DNA of 64,000 nucleotides from Lysobacterales bacterium. GTDB taxonomy: Bacteria; Pseudomonadota; Gammaproteobacteria; Xanthomonadales; SZUA-36. The stretch is from assembly GCA_028289465.1 (NCBI GenBank), contig JANQPM010000076.1, positions 45,782-109,781 of the forward strand, written 5' to 3'. The notes below the pieces were generated by a model. It ran no database searches. It saw only the letters and a program-made list of their open reading frames with translations, and was not told where the DNA came from. Below, piece by piece: positions 18,120 through 26,448 of this stretch. Made by a program: the position numbers and the translations under genes. Position 1 is the first letter of the stretch. The number at the start of each line of letters is the position of its first letter.

Positions 18120-18275
18120 ATGCATGCTTTAAGTTCGGTTCGGATCCGTTTTTCCGGCCGTATGCGGCTTGATATTCGCCGGCCCGCAACTGTTTTATCA
18201 AGCCTGTCGTCGTATCGCCGAATACCTGCCCGGCCAAGTGTATTCCGATATGAATATTACAGAGTAGATCAATGA
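18120..18275 (+). CDS. Small basic ORF coupled to the patatin-like gene
   Basis: A 51-codon frame with a good GGGGGA ribosome site five bases before its ATG. Its TGA overlaps the ATG of the giant patatin-like gene (ATGA), so ribosomes finishing it would start the patatin. The product is Arg/Ser-rich (SVRIRFSGRMRLDIRR and similar) and was not recognised. It may be a coupling leader rather than a functional peptide. The patatin start has no ribosome site of its own, which makes a coupling role plausible. Confidence 0.45.
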   Translation: MHALSSVRIRFSGRMRLDIRRPATVLSSLSSYRRIPARPSVFRYEYYRVDQ

Positions 18276-21200
18276 GTCTGACCACCCGGTTTTTAGGCAT
18301 CAGCAAAGCGGCGGGTAAATTTTTCAGGAAAGCCGGCAGACCGACCCAGGCAACCGCTGAGGAGGTTATGGCTGCCGAGCGCCGGTTGATCCAGGAAAAA
18401 AGAAACGCATTGATTAGCAACGGCCGCGAAACCGACACGGAGTCAGCCGACGCCGATCAACCGGCCAAACAGCAGGACTCAAACGACTTCATCGGCCTGT
18501 CTCTGTCCGGCGGCGGCATTCGCAGCGGGACCTTTAACCTCGGAATTCTGCAGGCATTGGCCGAACTGCGTTTAATTCGTCATCTGGACTATCTGTCGAC
18601 GGTCTCCGGAGGCGGGTATATCGGCGGCTGGCTGACCGCATTGATTCACCGGCTGAGCAACGATAGCAAGAATCCGCCGGGTGACACGATTGCCGAAGTG
18701 GAAAAAACGCTCTCGACGGAAAACCATGACGACAACGGCAACCAGGTCGAAGACCACGCGATAAGCTACCTGCGGCGATACAGCAATTATCTGACGCCGA
18801 AATTCGGCTTTCTCACCATGGACACCTGGCAGGCCGTCGCGATTTATCTGCGTAATGTGCTGCTGAATCTGACCATACTGATTCCGATTCTGTGTGCGAT
18901 CTTCATGCTGCCGCTGCTGTTGTCTTCCGGTGCCGGCAGCTTCTCGGAATGGGTAACTCAGTCAGGCGACGTCGATACCAATGAGTTCTATATCGCGCTG
19001 ATTATCACAACGACACTGTTGTATTTTGTCGTGTCGATATCGCTGGGCTATAACTTCGCTGCTTTTGTCAGCGAAGAAGCTACCGGTGACGGCAATACCA
19101 CTCGGAAAAAGCGGCCACACAACCAGTCACAGTTAATGCTGCGGATGATTGCTCCGATGCTGTTGATCGCGACGCTGACTTCGCTTTGGCTGCCGCAGAT
19201 TGAAAAAATTCATGCCATTGATATCAGCGGCACGGAAATATTCCATTGGCACCGCATTTTTGTCTGGGGCATTTTTTCCGCGGCATTGTATTTCCTGCTG
19301 TGGGCGATTGCGTGGTTACGCGCGTCGATTACCGTCTGGTATAGAAAAAGCCGTAGAGCCGGCAGCGCCAGAAAGCGGCAATGGCGGACCTGGCTGAAAA
19401 TCCTGGCAGCCGGCGTTATCACCGGTTTTTTCGCCGGCATGTTACTGTGGCTGATGGCCAGCGGCCTGAAAAACAGCCCGGGCCGGATCGTTTCGCTGAC
19501 CGTCGGCCCGCCACTGATGCTGTTATGGCTGTATGTGTCATTTTCGCTGCATACCGGGCTGGTGGGTCGCGCGATGCCCGATTATCAGCGCGAATGGCTG
19601 GGCCGGATGAGCGGCTGGCTGCTGATTATTGCGCTGGTCTGGTTTGTGCTGTTCGGGTTGGCGCTGATTGCGCCGCTGGTCCTTCTACAGTTAAAGCGTA
19701 TACCCTTCACCGCCGAAATTCTGACCTCGGGCTGGCTTGTGACCACGATTGGCGGGTTGTTAGCCGGCCGTTCATCCAAGCCGGGGCCGGCCAAGCGACT
19801 TTTGATTTCCGCCGCACCCTATGTCTTTCTCGGTGGGCTGATGATTGCGGTAGCCGGTGGGCTGCACTTCGCGCTATCAGGCGCGGCTTCCAGGTGGTCT
19901 GACGATGAAATGATGACGGCAAGCCACGATGTACATGAAGAACAAAAAAAGGCCTACATCAGTCAGCGCCAGCGCAACCCGTCTGCGGAGAAACCGAAAG
20001 ACCGGGATCTGCCTTCGAATGCGGCGGGCGGTGCATCTGAGGACATAACCGTCCGAGGCTCGATCTGGCCTTCCCATGTCGATGTCATCAATCAGCTCGA
20101 AAAGCAAACGCGTTTGTTGTCGATAACCTGGCTCGGCCTGCTGCTGATTGCGCTGGTGTTGTCCCGCCAGATCAACATCAACGCCTTTTCCATGCATAAC
20201 TTCTACGGCAACCGCTTGATACGGTGTTATCTGGGCGCTTCCATTCCCGAAAATATTCGGCAACGCAACCGCCAGCCGTTTACCGGATTCTATGAAGGCG
20301 ACGATTACACCGGCCTGGCCGACTACGAATCATCGCCGGGCCCGTACCCGATTATCAACACGGCGATCAATCTGGTTTCCGGTGAAGAACTCGCGTGGCA
20401 GGAGCGTAAGGCAGCCTCTTTTATTCTGAGCCCCCTTTACTGCGGCTTCCAGCCGGCGAAAACCGAGGTTGGGCTCGGCAGCAATCTGCGCGGCAGCGAT
20501 AGTAGAAGCTATCGTTCTACCAACGACTTTGCACAAGAACCAACGCCATTGACCCTGGGCAACGCTATCACGACATCGGGCGCTGCGGCCAGTCCCAATA
20601 TGGGGTTTCGCACGACGTCGGCGTTTGCATTCCTGATGACCTTGTTTAACGTTCGGCTGGGTCGCTGGATCGAAAATCCGCGTAACGAAAAGAAAATAGG
20701 CACTTCCAGTCCGAAATGGGCCATTGTGCACCTGTTTTACGAGGTCTTCGGTTTAACCAAGGGCGATAAAAGCTATGTCTATTTATCCGATGGCGGTCAC
20801 TTTGAAAACCTCGGTATTTACGAACTGGTCAGGCGCCGCTGCCGCTATATTATCGCCTGCGATGCGGGCGCCGATCCGGAGCTGAAATTCGACGATCTCG
20901 GCAACGCTATTCGCAAATGCCGGGCGGATTTCGGGGTTAATATCAAGATCGATCTCAGCGGCATCAAAAAGGCGGCCGAAAAGCGGTTCAGCCCATGGTA
21001 CTGTGCGGTTGGCGATATCGAATACGAGCGGGCCGGCGACCGGGTGGTAAAAGGCACGCTGGTTTACATCAAGGCCACCATCACCGGATGCGAACCCGAA
21101 GACGTTCTTAACTATGCCCGCCAGCACGCCCGCTTTCCCCATCAAAGCACTGGCGATCAATTCTTCAGTGAAGCCCAGTTCGAAAGCTACCGCGCGCTGG

Positions 21201-22381
21201 GCCACCATATCGGGCACAAGGTGTTCGATGACGCTGTGAACGAAGCCAGCACCCACGACATCTTTCCGTTGCCGGACACGGATAATTTTCATGCCATTAA
21301 CCGCGCCCGCCTGTTCATGTGGCTGAGCTACCAGTGGGCCGGACTGAGCGGGGAACACAGAGCACGATTCACCCAGCATTCTCAGAAGCTGGACGAAATA
21401 TTCGAACGGCTCAGAACCACCAGGGAGCTGCGCTTTCTCAACCGGCAGATTTATCCGGAGTGGGCCGCGACCGCATTCAGCCAGAAGGCCGACGCCCAGC
21501 CTGGCGCCAAGCATAGTCCGCTGTACCTGCCGAAGACAGAGGAGGAATTTACTCATGGGTTCTATCTGTGCAACTCGCTGATCCAATTAATGGAAAACGT
21601 CTACCTGGATCTGGAACTGGAAAACCAGTGGGAGCACCCGGATAACCGCGGCTGGGTGAATTTATTCAAGCACTGGTCCTGGTCGGGCATGTTCCGCGTG
21701 ACCTGGGCGATATCGGCCGGAACTTACGGTAACCGGTTCCAGCTATTCTGCGAAAACCGGCTGCAGCTCCGACTGGGCCAGGTAAAACTGGAACGTACCC
21801 CGTTGAGCGCCGATGCTGCCGACAACTATGGGCTGGAATCAGTACTTGCCGAAGACCAGCAGGAACCGACGGGGCTTAATTTTCTGGAGCAGCAGCAGAT
21901 TCGCAGCCTGATACACCCCGATAGGAAAACCGAGTTGAACATGAAACGGTCTGGGCTGAGTTCTGATCCGAGCCATAATTCGAGTCATGGTCTGGTCCGT
22001 CCGGTGATCTTCCAGCTATTGCTGGCCGTTACCGATACCGACGAATCGCACACACAAGAACTGTTCCGCTTCGGTTTCGGATACGCGTTGGTGGACGAAG
22101 GACCGCCGGAGTCTCGCCCAAAGCTGAAGCTGCTGCGCGTCCAGGACCATTTGAGAAAGATGGGGCTGGCCAGAGAAGCCACGTTGGCCTTGATGCGGCA
22201 CTACCGTGGGCGCGGCCTCGATTTCAAGGCCAGCATAAGCCGGACCCGGACTCTGCTGAAACGCTGGGCGAGAGACGATTTCACCGCGGAGAATCTGCAG
22301 CGCTACCAGGCGGTTTTTGAATCCGCCAGGCAGGAAATCGATGCTGAACAGCGTTTGGCGGAGGTGCCGGCGCCAAAATAA
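18272..22381 (+). CDS. Giant patatin-like phospholipase with an embedded multi-helix membrane domain
   Basis: A 1369-residue protein. Patatin motifs are split: the oxyanion loop SGGGIRSGTFNLG (residues 79-91) and the nucleophile in STVSGGGYIGG (Ser112) lie near the N-terminus, and the catalytic Asp is in SDGGHFENLG (Asp840). Between them sit about ten membrane helices (roughly residues 190-640). The C-terminal 350 residues are soluble, with no recognised motif. Patatins hydrolyse phospholipid acyl esters; this layout would place the active site on the cytoplasmic side of a membrane-embedded enzyme. Length is far above ordinary bacterial patatins (about 300), but the S-T-V-S-G-G-G form is known from large membrane-linked relatives. 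Translation appears coupled to the small ORF ahead of it. Confidence 0.85.
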   Translation: MSLTTRFLGISKAAGKFFRKAGRPTQATAEEVMAAERRLIQEKRNALISNGRETDTESADADQPAKQQDSNDFIGLSLSGGGIRSGTFNLGILQALAELRLIRHLDYLSTVSGGGYIGGWLTALIHRLSNDSKNPPGDTIAEVEKTLSTENHDDNGNQVEDHAISYLRRYSNYLTPKFGFLTMDTWQAVAIYLRNVLLNLTILIPILCAIFMLPLLLSSGAGSFSEWVTQSGDVDTNEFYIALIITTTLLYFVVSISLGYNFAAFVSEEATGDGNTTRKKRPHNQSQLMLRMIAPMLLIATLTSLWLPQIEKIHAIDISGTEIFHWHRIFVWGIFSAALYFLLWAIAWLRASITVWYRKSRRAGSARKRQWRTWLKILAAGVITGFFAGMLLWLMASGLKNSPGRIVSLTVGPPLMLLWLYVSFSLHTGLVGRAMPDYQREWLGRMSGWLLIIALVWFVLFGLALIAPLVLLQLKRIPFTAEILTSGWLVTTIGGLLAGRSSKPGPAKRLLISAAPYVFLGGLMIAVAGGLHFALSGAASRWSDDEMMTASHDVHEEQKKAYISQRQRNPSAEKPKDRDLPSNAAGGASEDITVRGSIWPSHVDVINQLEKQTRLLSITWLGLLLIALVLSRQININAFSMHNFYGNRLIRCYLGASIPENIRQRNRQPFTGFYEGDDYTGLADYESSPGPYPIINTAINLVSGEELAWQERKAASFILSPLYCGFQPAKTEVGLGSNLRGSDSRSYRSTNDFAQEPTPLTLGNAITTSGAAASPNMGFRTTSAFAFLMTLFNVRLGRWIENPRNEKKIGTSSPKWAIVHLFYEVFGLTKGDKSYVYLSDGGHFENLGIYELVRRRCRYIIACDAGADPELKFDDLGNAIRKCRADFGVNIKIDLSGIKKAAEKRFSPWYCAVGDIEYERAGDRVVKGTLVYIKATITGCEPEDVLNYARQHARFPHQSTGDQFFSEAQFESYRALGHHIGHKVFDDAVNEASTHDIFPLPDTDNFHAINRARLFMWLSYQWAGLSGEHRARFTQHSQKLDEIFERLRTTRELRFLNRQIYPEWAATAFSQKADAQPGAKHSPLYLPKTEEEFTHGFYLCNSLIQLMENVYLDLELENQWEHPDNRGWVNLFKHWSWSGMFRVTWAISAGTYGNRFQLFCENRLQLRLGQVKLERTPLSADAADNYGLESVLAEDQQEPTGLNFLEQQQIRSLIHPDRKTELNMKRSGLSSDPSHNSSHGLVRPVIFQLLLAVTDTDESHTQELFRFGFGYALVDEGPPESRPKLKLLRVQDHLRKMGLAREATLALMRHYRGRGLDFKASISRTRTLLKRWARDDFTAENLQRYQAVFESARQEIDAEQRLAEVPAPK

Positions 22382-22467
22382 TCACCTGGAGTGATCGCTT
22401 GGGTTGATCCATTGGGGTAATCAATATTCGACCATCCTGTCCGAACGCTGCCGGATGGGCCTTCGCA

Positions 22468-22566
22468 TCACGCCCAAAAAGCCGCGGTGAGTGAAATTCC
22501 CCATATCACGATCAGCGCAATTAGTGAACGTATAGTCATTGGCTTGGAACCGTCTCGAATAAACAT
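22468..22566 (-). CDS. 32-residue single-helix membrane microprotein behind a TetR operator
   Basis: A 32-codon frame beginning MFIRDGSKP and containing one clear membrane helix (IRSLIALIVIWGISLTAAFW). It has an excellent ribosome site, TGGAGG, nine bases before the ATG. A 22-bp TetR-type operator lies just upstream at 22581-22602, nearly identical to the one in front of the tetR gene, so both are probably repressed together. Nothing is known of its function; by analogy with other regulated single-helix peptides it could modulate a membrane enzyme or transporter. The TetR gene ends 67 bases upstream on the same strand. Confidence 0.6.
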   Translation of the reverse strand: MFIRDGSKPMTIRSLIALIVIWGISLTAAFWA

Positions 22567-22580
22567 ACCGTTAACCTCCA

Positions 22581-22602
22581 TTTGACCGACCAGTCGGTCT
22601 AA
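22581..22602. promoter_or_regulatory. TetR-type operator in front of the microprotein
   Basis: Read on the minus strand this is TTAGACCGACTGGTCGGTCAAA, with perfect seven-base arms GACCGAC / GTCGGTC around TG. It matches the operator at 23229-23250 at 18 of 22 positions, including the whole central GACTGGTCGGT. It lies 14 bases before the microprotein ATG, overlapping where a repressor would block transcription. Confidence 0.75.
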
Positions 22603-22633
22603 TTTTCATGCAAAATTTTTTTACCGCGCCAAT

Positions 22634-23218
22634 TTACCGGGCCAGCGACTCCAGGTAATGCCGGAACATCGCGATACCGTCAGCCGTGTGCCGCGGATCA
22701 CCGTGCGCCTGGCCCATCACAATAGCGCCGTAAAGGCTGTTCAAATACCGTTTCGCCAACTCCCGGCCGGGAGGCGAACCCTCACCAATCGCTTCGGCAA
22801 ACGGATTAAAAATAATCTGCAGCATCGTTTCCATGCTGCTGAAAAGTTGTTTCAGCTTGGTTCTAAAAGAGGGAAACTTGTGCGCCATACCGACCGCAAA
22901 ATTGCCCAGCATGCAGCCATGACACCAGAACTGGGAAGCATTTTCCTCGGTATAGCGGACGAAGCCGAGCGCCCGGTCGACCGGATCTTCAATAAACCGG
23001 TAGTCACCGCCGCTCAATATCTCGATCCCGCGCTGGTTGTAGCGTTCCAGGGCTTCCAAACCCAATGCCTCCTTGGACTTGAACGCATGGTAGAAGCTGC
23101 CTTTGGACACCCCCGCATCGGCGATGATGTCATCCACGCTGCTCGCTTCATAGCCGTCTTCCAGAAAACGCGTTAAGGCCGCTTCAAGGATTTTTTCTTT
23201 GGCGCTGAGTTTGCTCAT
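22634..23218 (-). CDS. TetR/AcrR-family transcriptional repressor
   Basis: A 194-residue repressor. The N-terminal helix-turn-helix is clear: AKEKILEAALTRFLEDGYEASSVDDI, then AGVSKGSFYHAFKSKEAL (about residues 5-52). The ligand domain contains the HGCMLGNFAVGMA motif near residue 98, with the Cys found in the AcuR/NemR-like branch whose members sense electrophiles or unsaturated acids. It starts at ATG 23218; an in-frame TTG at 23254 would run through the operator. Near-identical palindromes stand upstream of it and between it and the downstream microprotein, so autorepression and control of the microprotein are expected. No enzyme gene of the usual NemR/AcuR type is adjacent. Confidence 0.92.
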   Translation of the reverse strand: MSKLSAKEKILEAALTRFLEDGYEASSVDDIIADAGVSKGSFYHAFKSKEALGLEALERYNQRGIEILSGGDYRFIEDPVDRALGFVRYTEENASQFWCHGCMLGNFAVGMAHKFPSFRTKLKQLFSSMETMLQIIFNPFAEAIGEGSPPGRELAKRYLNSLYGAIVMGQAHGDPRHTADGIAMFRHYLESLAR

Positions 23219-23228
23219 GGGGCGTATA

Positions 23229-23250
23229 TTAGACTGACTGGTCGGTTTAG
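23229..23250. promoter_or_regulatory. TetR-type operator in front of the tetR gene
   Basis: TTAGACTGACTGGTCGGTTTAG on the plus strand, ten bases upstream of the repressor ATG (which reads minus). The central GACTGGTCGGT is identical to the second operator; the left arm has one mismatch to a perfect palindrome. This fits autorepression. Confidence 0.75.
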
Positions 23251-23259
23251 TCAAGCGTT

Positions 23260-24246
23260 TTAGGAAACCGAAAGCGAAACCACAGCGCAGGTGACTTGAT
23301 GCAGGTGACTTGGTGCGGGTGACTTGGCTGGCGGTTTTGCCAACGGCAAAGAAGCCGGCCAGCAGGCACCGTTAAGCACGTCTGACTCCACCTGCACGCG
23401 CTTAACGGCTACGAAAGAAGCGGGCGCGAGACTCCTTCCAATGGGCACCTGGCAGACATCCAGCACCTTTGGTGGCTTATGGTGGAAGAATTCGTGGCTG
23501 CGATTGCGGCGGGACGCCAATGTGTCTTTAAAGGCCTGGCTGTTGGTATTGACTAGCTGCATGGGCTGGCGCTGATCTTCCGGCAAGTCCGCTGCCAGAC
23601 GAGCCGACAGGATTCGGCTGCGCTGATTCTCGTCTTCGATGATGCCGTTCTCGCCGGCCGGTCCGCGCTGAATACGCTGGGCAACATCCATACCCTTTAC
23701 CACGCGGCCGAAAACGGTCAGATTGCGGTCCAGATAGCGCGGCGCCTGGCCGATCACGATGTAAAAATCGGTGGTCCCGCTGTCGGGTTCGTTGGCACGC
23801 GCCATTGCAACAGCCCCGGGACAGTGGGTCAACCAGACTTTTTCCGCCGCCGCATCGCGACCGACCGGAAAGCCGTCGATAAAGCCGGTCTCGTGAGCGA
23901 ACAGGTCGCCATGCTGAGCCGCCACGTAGTTCAATTGCTCCGACCAACTGCGTTCGAATTCCGCCGGCAGGTTCGGATGCTGCGATTCCTCGGCCGCATC
24001 GCCACCCTGGGCGACAAAACCGTCGATCACCCGATAGAAGCTCAGCCCGTCGTAAAAGCCGTCACGTACCAATTTACGAAACTGTGCGGCGGTCTTCGGC
24101 GCGAACCGATCATTCAGTTCGATTACGATCATGCCGTCGGCCAGCCTTAGATAAACGGTATCGTTCGGATTCAGGCTGCGCCATTCGGCTTCATCGGCAA
24201 ATGCCGAAAGCGACAAACACAGAATCATCAGGCGTACAAACATCAT
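23260..24246 (-). CDS. Exported cyclophilin-type peptidyl-prolyl isomerase with a repeat-derived C-terminal tail
   Basis: A 328-residue protein. A signal peptide (MILCLSLSAFADE) precedes a cyclophilin domain with FYRVIDGFVAQGGD, GAVAMARANEPDSGTTDFYIVIG and VFGRVVKGMDV. It accelerates proline isomerisation, here probably in the periplasm. A conserved post-domain segment (NRSHEFFHHKPPKVLDVCQVPI) normally ends such proteins. In this copy the frame continues for about 58 more residues encoded entirely by the dispersed repeat at 23287-23435 and its flank; this tail is Ala/Pro/Ser-rich and not family-like. The gene stops 10 bases before the TetR operator of the next gene. Confidence 0.9.
   Translation of the reverse strand: MMFVRLMILCLSLSAFADEAEWRSLNPNDTVYLRLADGMIVIELNDRFAPKTAAQFRKLVRDGFYDGLSFYRVIDGFVAQGGDAAEESQHPNLPAEFERSWSEQLNYVAAQHGDLFAHETGFIDGFPVGRDAAAEKVWLTHCPGAVAMARANEPDSGTTDFYIVIGQAPRYLDRNLTVFGRVVKGMDVAQRIQRGPAGENGIIEDENQRSRILSARLAADLPEDQRQPMQLVNTNSQAFKDTLASRRNRSHEFFHHKPPKVLDVCQVPIGRSLAPASFVAVKRVQVESDVLNGACWPASLPLAKPPAKSPAPSHLHQVTCAVVSLSVS
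23287..23328 (+). repeat. Three tandem 14-bp units
   Basis: Three consecutive 14-base units: GCAGGTGACTTGAT, GCAGGTGACTTGGT and GCGGGTGACTTGGC. The same 14-mer occurs once in the repeat at 63.6-64 kb, so this is local amplification of one part of the dispersed repeat. It lies within the cyclophilin tail. Confidence 0.85.
23287..23435 (+). repeat. Modular dispersed repeat, copy A
   Basis: About 150 bases nearly identical (reverse complement) to parts of the 63.6-64 kb copy: the hairpin TTTGCC-AAC-GGCAAA flanked by GCGGT and GAAGC, then GCCAGCAGGCACCGTTAAGC, then ACGTCTGACTCCACCTGCACGCG, and an end reading GAAAGAAGCGGGCGCGAGACTCC. The end is shared with the 59 kb copy (GAAAGAAACGGGCGCAAGACACC). 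The element begins exactly where the cyclophilin family sequence stops, so it appears to have inserted at the 3' end of that gene and extended it. Confidence 0.88.
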
Positions 24247-24375
24247 CGGTGTTCCTCAGGATTGGCTGCAGAAAATGAAAATATACGGCCTGACGGGCCG
24301 GGCGTCGACCGCGTTGCTGCTAAAATGCACCGAATGGGATTGCGATCACCGCTGTTTGTCTCTCGAAGAGAACCG

Positions 24376-25230
24376 ATGAACCGGTTTTTCCGCCGGCCGC
24401 TGGTTCTGCTGGTACTGGTACTGCCATTGCTGTCAGCCGCCGAAGAGGTCAGATGGCATGAGCTCGCATGGGAACTGAAAGACGGCCTGTGCGAACCGGA
24501 AACCGTCATCCATGAACCCGGCGCGAACCTGCTGCTGGTCTCCAATATCTGCGGCTACCGCCAGCCCGGCACCGGCTATCTTTCACGGGTATCGCTGGAC
24601 GGCGCGATGATTGACGCGCGCTGGCTTGAAGGCCTGGATGCACCGGCCGGTATGGCGCTGCGAAACGGCAAGCTGTATGTGGCGGACCGCCATGTGGTAC
24701 GTGTAGTGGATGCCGCCACCGGCCGCATCGAACGGCGCATCGCACCGCAACCGCAGCCCGGTGCGCTGAACGATATTGCCGTGGATCGGGACGGGGCGAT
24801 TTACTTGTCCGACTCGGCCCGGCACCAGGTGATTCGAATCGACTCGTCGGGGTCTTCAGTCTTTCCGCCGGACACATTGTTTAAATACGCCAACGGCCTG
24901 CATATTTCCGACCGGCAGTTACTGGTCGGCGGCTGGCGCCTGTGGTCGGTCCATTTACAGGGTCACGAGTCGCAGCGCCGTGAGGTCCGCGATATTTCGG
25001 TCAGCGGCCTCAGGGATATCGACGGTATCGAGGCAACGCCGGACGGGCGGCTGATTGTCAGCATTGTCGGCGGGGCGGTCTGGTATCTGCCGAACGCCGG
25101 TGCGGCGGTGATCTGGAATGCGCCCGGACTGTCCAGCACCAACCATGCCTATCTGCCGGAACGCCGCCTGGTTATCGTGCCAACCGGCTTTGACAACACA
25201 CTGTTGGCTTTCCGCGTAAACCCCGAATAG
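24376..25230 (+). CDS. Exported SMP-30/NHL-type beta-propeller protein
   Basis: About 284 residues with a signal peptide (FRRPLVLLVLVLPLLSAAEE). The mature protein is a six-bladed-propeller type: SVSL-like blades such as GLDAPAGMALRNGKLYVAD, LNDIAVDRDGAIYLSDSARH and IDGIEATPDGRLIVSIVGG. Glu in CEPETV, Asn in ANGLH and Asp in DIDGIE are placed like the metal ligands of SMP-30/gluconolactonases, so a lactonase-like role is possible but unproven. ATG 24376 has AAGAG upstream and starts directly at the signal peptide. It is divergent from the cyclophilin. Confidence 0.8.
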   Translation: MNRFFRRPLVLLVLVLPLLSAAEEVRWHELAWELKDGLCEPETVIHEPGANLLLVSNICGYRQPGTGYLSRVSLDGAMIDARWLEGLDAPAGMALRNGKLYVADRHVVRVVDAATGRIERRIAPQPQPGALNDIAVDRDGAIYLSDSARHQVIRIDSSGSSVFPPDTLFKYANGLHISDRQLLVGGWRLWSVHLQGHESQRREVRDISVSGLRDIDGIEATPDGRLIVSIVGGAVWYLPNAGAAVIWNAPGLSSTNHAYLPERRLVIVPTGFDNTLLAFRVNPE

Positions 25231-25293
25231 ACCGGGATCGATGCCCGCCGATTAAGAAACCGAGCACTTAGAGAAAGCCCTCAGGGTAAATGG

Positions 25294-25686
25294 CTAGGGC
25301 ATCTGGATGCCGCCGCCGCCGAGGCCACCCAGACCGCCGGACGGATCGGCACCGCTTTTTGGAACCACGATCGACGATGCCGCCTGACGCTGCATTTCTT
25401 TCAGTTCTTCCACGGTAGATTGCAAAGCCTGCTCGGCCGCGCCGGCAAACTGCTCAACGGCCTGCTCCAGACTGTCCGCCTGCAATTCAAAACTCAGCGG
25501 CAGCGCGCCGCCCGGGGTCAATACCTGGGCCGAACCGATGTACTGAACCGGGCGGCTGGCATCTTCCGCACCGTCCGCCGTGATGGGTATCAGGCGGCGA
25601 ACCGTACCGACCCGGCGGTCGGTAATCACTTCTTCCCGATACAGTTCGTTCGGGCTCATCGCCATTTCGGCCGTTGTTTCAGTCAT
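25294..25686 (-). CDS. Conserved hypothetical protein with glycine-rich C-terminus
   Basis: A 130-residue cytoplasmic protein. The N-terminus has TDRRVGTVRRLIPI; the middle reads YIGSAQVLTPGGALPLSFELQ, then an acidic helix (LEQAVEQFAGAAEQALQSTVEELKEM), and the last 18 residues are Gly-rich (GGLGGLGGGGIQMP). No named domain was recognised. The long amphipathic helix and Gly tail suggest an oligomeric accessory protein. It is followed on the same strand, 107 bases upstream, by the NYN gene, though the spacing does not demand an operon. Confidence 0.7.
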   Translation of the reverse strand: MTETTAEMAMSPNELYREEVITDRRVGTVRRLIPITADGAEDASRPVQYIGSAQVLTPGGALPLSFELQADSLEQAVEQFAGAAEQALQSTVEELKEMQRQAASSIVVPKSGADPSGGLGGLGGGGIQMP

Positions 25687-25793
25687 CGGTGGTTTTCCTT
25701 AAATCCGGTGGTCTTTTTCATCCCGAATAGGTTGGGGCGCCGGCCCGGCTTTCCAACATCCAGCGCAGGTTGGGGCCAGCTTTCAGGGCGTTG

Positions 25794-26417
25794 TTATTTG
25801 GAGGTCTGCCGGGCCGCCTTTGCGGGCCTGGCCTTTCGGGATTTCTGGCTGTCCGCCGGACTGCCTTCAGCCGCTTTGCCGGCCTTGCCCCCCATCTTGC
25901 GACGCCCTTTGGGCGCCTGCGGCTTTTTCGATTCCAGGCTGAACCAGTCGCTTTTCTCCAGTGGGTGAAAATAATCCGCCTCGTCCAGCAGCAGACCGGA
26001 AGTGGTCGCGCGCACGGCGGCGATTTCCACCCGCACGCCTTCGCCTTTCAGATGACGGACCAGCTCGATGTAGTCGGAATCCCCCGACATGATAATGATG
26101 GTATCTACTTTGCTGGCGAGCTGGGTTGCCTTGATGGTCAGCGGGATGTCGGCGCTTTTATGGCAGGGGCGAACCGACCCGTGATAATGCGTATGCAGCC
26201 GCTCGCGCAGCTTGTCGGAGATGTTCCGGCCTTCGCGGAAATACACCAGCCGGTTCAGGCCGCGCTGGTCCAGCAGTCGCGGCACCATCACATCGAAATT
26301 GGGCATCGCCGCCGGGTCGTTGGACACCTCTTTAATGCTGCGCTCGATATTGTTGCCATCTACCAGGATCGCAACGGACTGGCTGATCTTGATACTGTCC
26401 GGTTTGGTGGTGCTCAT
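25794..26417 (-). CDS. NYN-domain protein (PIN-like nuclease, LabA/DUF88 type)
   Basis: A 207-residue protein. The NYN fold is clear: VAILVDGNNIE with the first catalytic Asp near residue 20, RLVYFREG, VDTIIIMSGDSDYIELVRHL with two further Asp residues, and GVRVEIAAV. These acidic residues bind Mg2+ in PIN-like RNases. The last 40 residues are a basic Lys/Ala tail (KAPKGRRKMGGKAGKAAEG) that could bind RNA. An RNA-processing role is likely; the target is unknown. The PhnA-like gene lies 31 bases upstream on the same strand, so they are probably cotranscribed. Confidence 0.88.
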   Translation of the reverse strand: MSTTKPDSIKISQSVAILVDGNNIERSIKEVSNDPAAMPNFDVMVPRLLDQRGLNRLVYFREGRNISDKLRERLHTHYHGSVRPCHKSADIPLTIKATQLASKVDTIIIMSGDSDYIELVRHLKGEGVRVEIAAVRATTSGLLLDEADYFHPLEKSDWFSLESKKPQAPKGRRKMGGKAGKAAEGSPADSQKSRKARPAKAARQTSK

Positions 26418-26448
26418 CGTCGAATCCTATTGTTCGTGGGGGCTGCCT

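Noticed and set aside
23287..23328. Tandem 14-bp units as a possible CRISPR array
   Set aside because: No spacers between units and no cas genes; units are part of the dispersed repeat.
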